Assembly (NCBI GenBank): GCA_003427395.1
Contig: BFEA01000011.1
Coordinates: 789,734-820,270, forward strand
DNA length: 30,537 nt
Source: Chara braunii
Taxonomy: Eukaryota; Streptophyta; Charophyceae; Charales; Characeae
Direction of reading: 5' to 3'
Each line of letters opens with the position of its first letter. The first letter of the stretch is position 1. Shown here piece by piece: positions 27,590 to 30,537 of this stretch. The position numbers were made by a program, and so were the translations under genes. The notes beneath the pieces are model-generated. The model made no database searches. It was given only the letters and a program-made list of their open reading frames with translations, and was not told the DNA's origin.

Positions 27590-28797
27590 CAGCTAGGCAG
27601 ACGTTGTTTGCACTAGCGTCCACTCTGGAACCTACGGCAACATGTGTCTGACCGGTTTTAAAAATAAATTAAATAAAATAATATCCGACGAGTTACCTAA
27701 ACTACCGGTCAAGCGGTATCAACAGCATTCACACAGACTGTACACATAATCTAAGTTTACGTTGATTGGTTCTCTTACAACAGCTTCAAAGAGAACTCGG
27801 TATGTAGTCTAGGCTGTCTGTGAGGTGTTAGCAGTCTGTAAACCAACTAATCAAAATAAACTATGAAGCAGATGTATGCACAATGGATATTGTTGTGTCA
27901 GACTGTTGAATCTCAATTGGAATTACCCTCCCCTGTATCCAATGTGCATGTAGACATCATCAAGCGGCAGTGTCTAAGGTGTGCATTAGCTGCCCACCCC
28001 TGTGCCCAAGGTGTACGCTTATGACCAGCGTGCACATTCTTTACCCTCGCGTGCAACTAGCCTTACGTCTAACTGATATGGCTGATCAAGAGGCAGTTTA
28101 AGGACAGCCCCCACGGTCTTCGTGAATTATTTAACGTTGCAATCAGGACGATGATCACAGCCAGTAAACAGTTCAAACACCCGCCAGAAATATTTATAGA
28201 CGGTCTGGAAGCGTCTGCACCCCCCTTCTATCAACGCAGCAAAGAGCCTTCAAAGGACAAAGCAGCAAGGCCTGCGTGTACTGCTCCCATGGGTTGGCAT
28301 GGTGACCATGACCCGTGCTTCGACCAGGGCCCTTCAGAGGCACCGCCCTCTCCTTTCAGATGCGCCACCGGGAAGAATGTCGCGCTCACGACTCCTCACA
28401 CAAAAGAGTAGACACTCAAGGTTGGACTCACTTCCTCGCGGTAAAAAGAGACTGAGAGGGGAGATAAGGAATGGGAACAACGTACCTGGAGATAGCAGCC
28501 CCCAACCACAGATTTCTCACCATGCATTTCGATGACTGGTCATAGCCTCAGTACCACCCACAACGCAATGCAGTGCCACCTCATCCAAAATGCCACGTCA
28601 ACATGCTCTCATCATCATACATACATCCGTTGTCGCCACAGCTCCCACGCTGTCGCAACAACCTTCCAGCGGCCGGCCCCTCTACCTGGGCCCCGCTCTA
28701 TCAAGCCAGCGCCAGAGTATCCTTACTGCACATGAAGCATCGTCGGCGCACCAAGTAACAATGTCGCCAGCGCCAGGTAAGCGGCGATCACAAACCA
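27590..28797 (-). other. Leader of element C between PBS and gag
   Basis: About 1.2 kb between the primer-binding site and the gag ATG. Its gag-proximal part (27600-27910) is conserved in fragment D (30050-30390), for example agctaggcagac, caagcggtatcaaca, ggtgttagcagtctgt and gcagatgtatg. No convincing coding frame is present. A long leader is normal for plant chromoviruses and would hold packaging signals. Confidence 0.65.
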
Positions 28798-28809
28798 GCT
28801 CTGATACCA
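28798..28809 (-). other. Primer-binding site (initiator tRNA-Met type)
   Basis: On the minus strand this reads tggtatcagagc, the standard complement of the 3' end of plant initiator tRNA-Met used by many LTR retrotransposons. It lies 3 nt after the LTR end ccttgca, exactly where a PBS is expected. Confidence 0.92.
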
Positions 28810-28812
28810 AAT

Positions 28813-29945
28813 TGCAAGGAATATGAGTGGGAACGATATACAGGAAAACGAAGTTGTTGAATCACACAGATGTCCAGGTAGTCGTGTACAAGCAGAGAGC
28901 ACAAAACCAACGAGATCCCATCCAAATGAGAGCAATACAATGAAGTAATGAGCCGATGTTCAAGCACTCAGGCCACACCAACACAGTATCCAAAGTCGCT
29001 CCTCTCTGCCTGGCGCCCAGCGCGCAGCCTACACTACCTGACTATCCTACCTACATCATCATTCTCGCAACAGGCTCACTTCGACTCTCGAAGACCAATG
29101 TACATGACGTCAACACCATAGCCGACCTCTTCCATGTACCAGGTACGTATCTCGCTTCCCCTCATCAGACCCTGTCCACCCACACTCGCCTCCTTCCTGA
29201 AGATCACCGATTGACCTCTTACCCCCCTTGCGTCCTGCAGCCCGGCTATGGCTGCTAGCGCTCCGCTGCCTTGCAGCGCCCGCGTCCTGCAGCCCGGCTA
29301 TGGCTGCTAGCGCTCCGCTGCCTTGCAGCGCCCCACTTCACCACACACGTGGCCACACGCGCTCTGGCCTCAACGCAGCACGCAGCCTCTAACGCAGCAG
29401 CGTGACCGCATCGCCTACGCAGGCAAGAATGCCCAGGCCCTGGCTGCTCTCCTTCCTATATGGAAGTGGCAGCCCCTGCATTGCTGCGTGTGGCCTGGCG
29501 GGAATCTTCTAGTAGCTTCCTGTTGGGCCCCAGTTCCTGCGCCCAGGCCCGAGAGTACATTGGGCATGGCCTGAGTCTCCAGACTTGGGCCGTTTGCTAC
29601 ATTTTTTACACAGGCCCCCCGGGTAGGTACGTCGACAGTACTGCTTTTGCATAGGCCTCTGGCCACTTCATGATGTATCAGCCCTGCTTTGTGTGTATGC
29701 GCCCAGGCGCAACTGCCAAGGCCTGGGTGAACTGTACGACGCAGCTTAGGGAGGCTCGCTCGTCCACTGAACCAACTGGCGTGCTGCAAGAGCCTGAATA
29801 CCCATTTATGAAATAATGACAAATTTTGGCCTCTGATTAATATTCAGGCCCGCCTTCACTTAGGGCGGGCACGATGCTTGCCGGGGGCCTCTGCCCAGAA
29901 CATGTGTATGTCTGGTAGGGGCCCCATGTGGACTCATTCCTCGCA
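28813..29945 (-). repeat. 5' LTR of element C
   Basis: 1133 bp on the minus strand, starting TGCGAGGAATG at 29945 and ending ccttgca at 28813, next to the PBS. The proximal half matches the B and C 3' LTRs, and the distal half matches the A2 LTR (gttgacgtcat, a tacctggt word, a gggcgcca-type word). A perfect 52-bp tandem duplication lies at 29230-29333. It is longer than the A2 LTR (921 bp), partly because of that duplication. Confidence 0.88.
29230..29333. repeat. Perfect 52-bp tandem duplication inside the C 5' LTR
   Basis: Two identical consecutive 52-bp units (29230-29281 and 29282-29333), each containing gcccggctatggctgctagc and gctgccttgcagcgcc. Their identity contrasts with the diverged LTRs around them, so the duplication is recent. 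Confidence 0.95.
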
Positions 29946-30397
29946 CCTGGTAGTAGAACCTGGAACACGACAGGTATAGTACGTGTATCCCGCCGTGTTT
30001 GTCTTCTATCATCAGCTGTGCCTTTCACCACTATCTGATCCGCTCATCAGCTAGGCAGACACTGTCTGCACTAATGCCCTTTGAGGGGCCTACCACAGCA
30101 TGTGTCTAACTGAGTTGAAAAATAAATAAAAATAAAATATTATTCGACAACTCACCTAGGCTACTATTCAAGCGGTATCAACAACATATACACAAACTAT
30201 ACACATGATCTAATCCTATCTTGATTTGTTTCACTCACAGAAGCTTCAATGAGAACTGGCTACGGTAAAACACTTCAGTACTAATCTAAGCTGTCTGTTA
30301 GGTGTTAGCAGTCTGTCCACCAACTAATCAAAAATAAAAATAAATCATGTGAGCAGATGTATGAACAATGGATATGTTTGTGAATTACAGTTGAGCA
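29946..30397 (-). mobile_element. Fragment D: gag start and leader of another family member
   Basis: Co-linear with 27505-27915 of element C: the VFQVLLPG codons, the gag ATG (30047; MSGSDSGERHS-like start), then the leader words listed for element C. On the left it is cut by the C LTR start (29945), so C inserted into the gag of this copy about 33 codons from its start. On the right it is cut at 30398. Confidence 0.8.
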
Positions 30398-30501
30398 CAG
30401 TGCTGAAACCCCGGTAGGACCGGGGGGTCCTCCCCCAACCGGAACCGGACCGGTCCTACCGGCCGGTCGACCGGGCCGGTTCCCCCCCGGTTGGTTGTAG
30501 C

Positions 30502-30506
<5 letters not shown>
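30398..30506. mobile_element. Probable hAT-type transposon terminus
   Basis: Fragment D ends and a new sequence begins cagtgctgaaaccccggt, followed by about 90 bp of ggaccgg/ccggtcc words. Plant hAT elements typically start CAGTGNTG and carry GC-rich subterminal repeats like these. The element leaves the window, so the other end and the 8-bp target duplication cannot be seen. Confidence 0.55.

Positions 30507-30537
<31 letters not shown>
30507..30537. repeat. Poly-T tract at the window edge
   Basis: About 31 T residues end the window. It could be genomic low complexity inside the transposon end, or a poly-A tail of a further minus-strand insert. The window edge prevents a decision. Confidence 0.6.

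Larger units (their letters stand above)
21717..29945 (-). mobile_element. Ty3/gypsy chromovirus element C (most complete copy, minus strand)
   Basis: Read leftward: 5' LTR (29945-28813), primer-binding site, leader of about 1.2 kb, gag, protease, RT, RNase H, integrase, chromodomain, polypurine tract and a shortened 3' LTR. Every pol domain is present but broken by stops and small indels. By eye the two LTRs differ at well over a tenth of positions over their shared part, which points to an old insertion or to a composite of two copies. Confidence 0.9.

Noticed and set aside
28798-28809. Possible tRNA gene
   Set aside because: Only the 12 nt complementary to the tRNA 3' end are present, next to an LTR; this is a primer-binding site.

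Overview
The window looks like nuclear DNA of a green plant or streptophyte alga that is packed with old transposable elements. Reasons: chromodomain-bearing Ty3/gypsy (chromovirus) polyproteins on both strands, a primer-binding site complementary to plant initiator tRNA-Met, many microsatellites, poly-A-tailed insertions and an assembly gap. The integrase-chromodomain proteins resemble those I remember from Chara braunii, but that attribution is memory-based inference. I recognise no intact host gene, rRNA gene, tRNA gene or CRISPR array, and no retroelement copy has an unbroken pol.

Layout. 1-430: a 91-bp tandem repeat, then a GAA microsatellite. 430-3200: unusual CT-rich DNA with tandem duplications, a 26-bp minisatellite and at least nine short inverted repeats. 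3199-8534: element A1 (+ strand), a nearly complete gag-protease-RT-RNase H-integrase-chromodomain unit with several frame breaks and an in-frame loss of the RT catalytic motif, followed by a polypurine tract and a probable 3' LTR (8576 to about 9342). 9343-11388: element A2 (+ strand), a 5'-truncated integrase-chromodomain fragment with a 3' LTR. 11389-16920: about 5.5 kb with no recognisable gene, including degenerate 70-83 bp repeats.

16920-21235: element B (- strand), 3' part only. It is interrupted by a poly-A-tailed retroposon (about 17841-18104) and by a roughly 1.3-kb insertion flanked by a 9-bp direct repeat (18826-20109), which itself carries an LTR fragment and an N gap. 21236-21716: a short insert built from repeats of a palindromic AACGCCCGGGCGTT motif. 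21717-29945: element C (- strand), the most complete copy, with 3' LTR remnant, chromodomain, integrase, RNase H, RT, protease, gag, leader, PBS and 5' LTR. 29946-30397: fragment D, the gag start and leader of a related copy, cut off at 30398 by what looks like the end of a hAT-type DNA transposon.

A2, B, C and the LTR piece at 19325-19800 belong to one LTR family; A1 is a different chromovirus lineage. The region is best read as layered, nested insertion followed by decay. The least explained parts are the hairpin-rich DNA at 860-2480, the palindrome-repeat insert at 21236-21716 and the poly-A-tailed insert near 18000.
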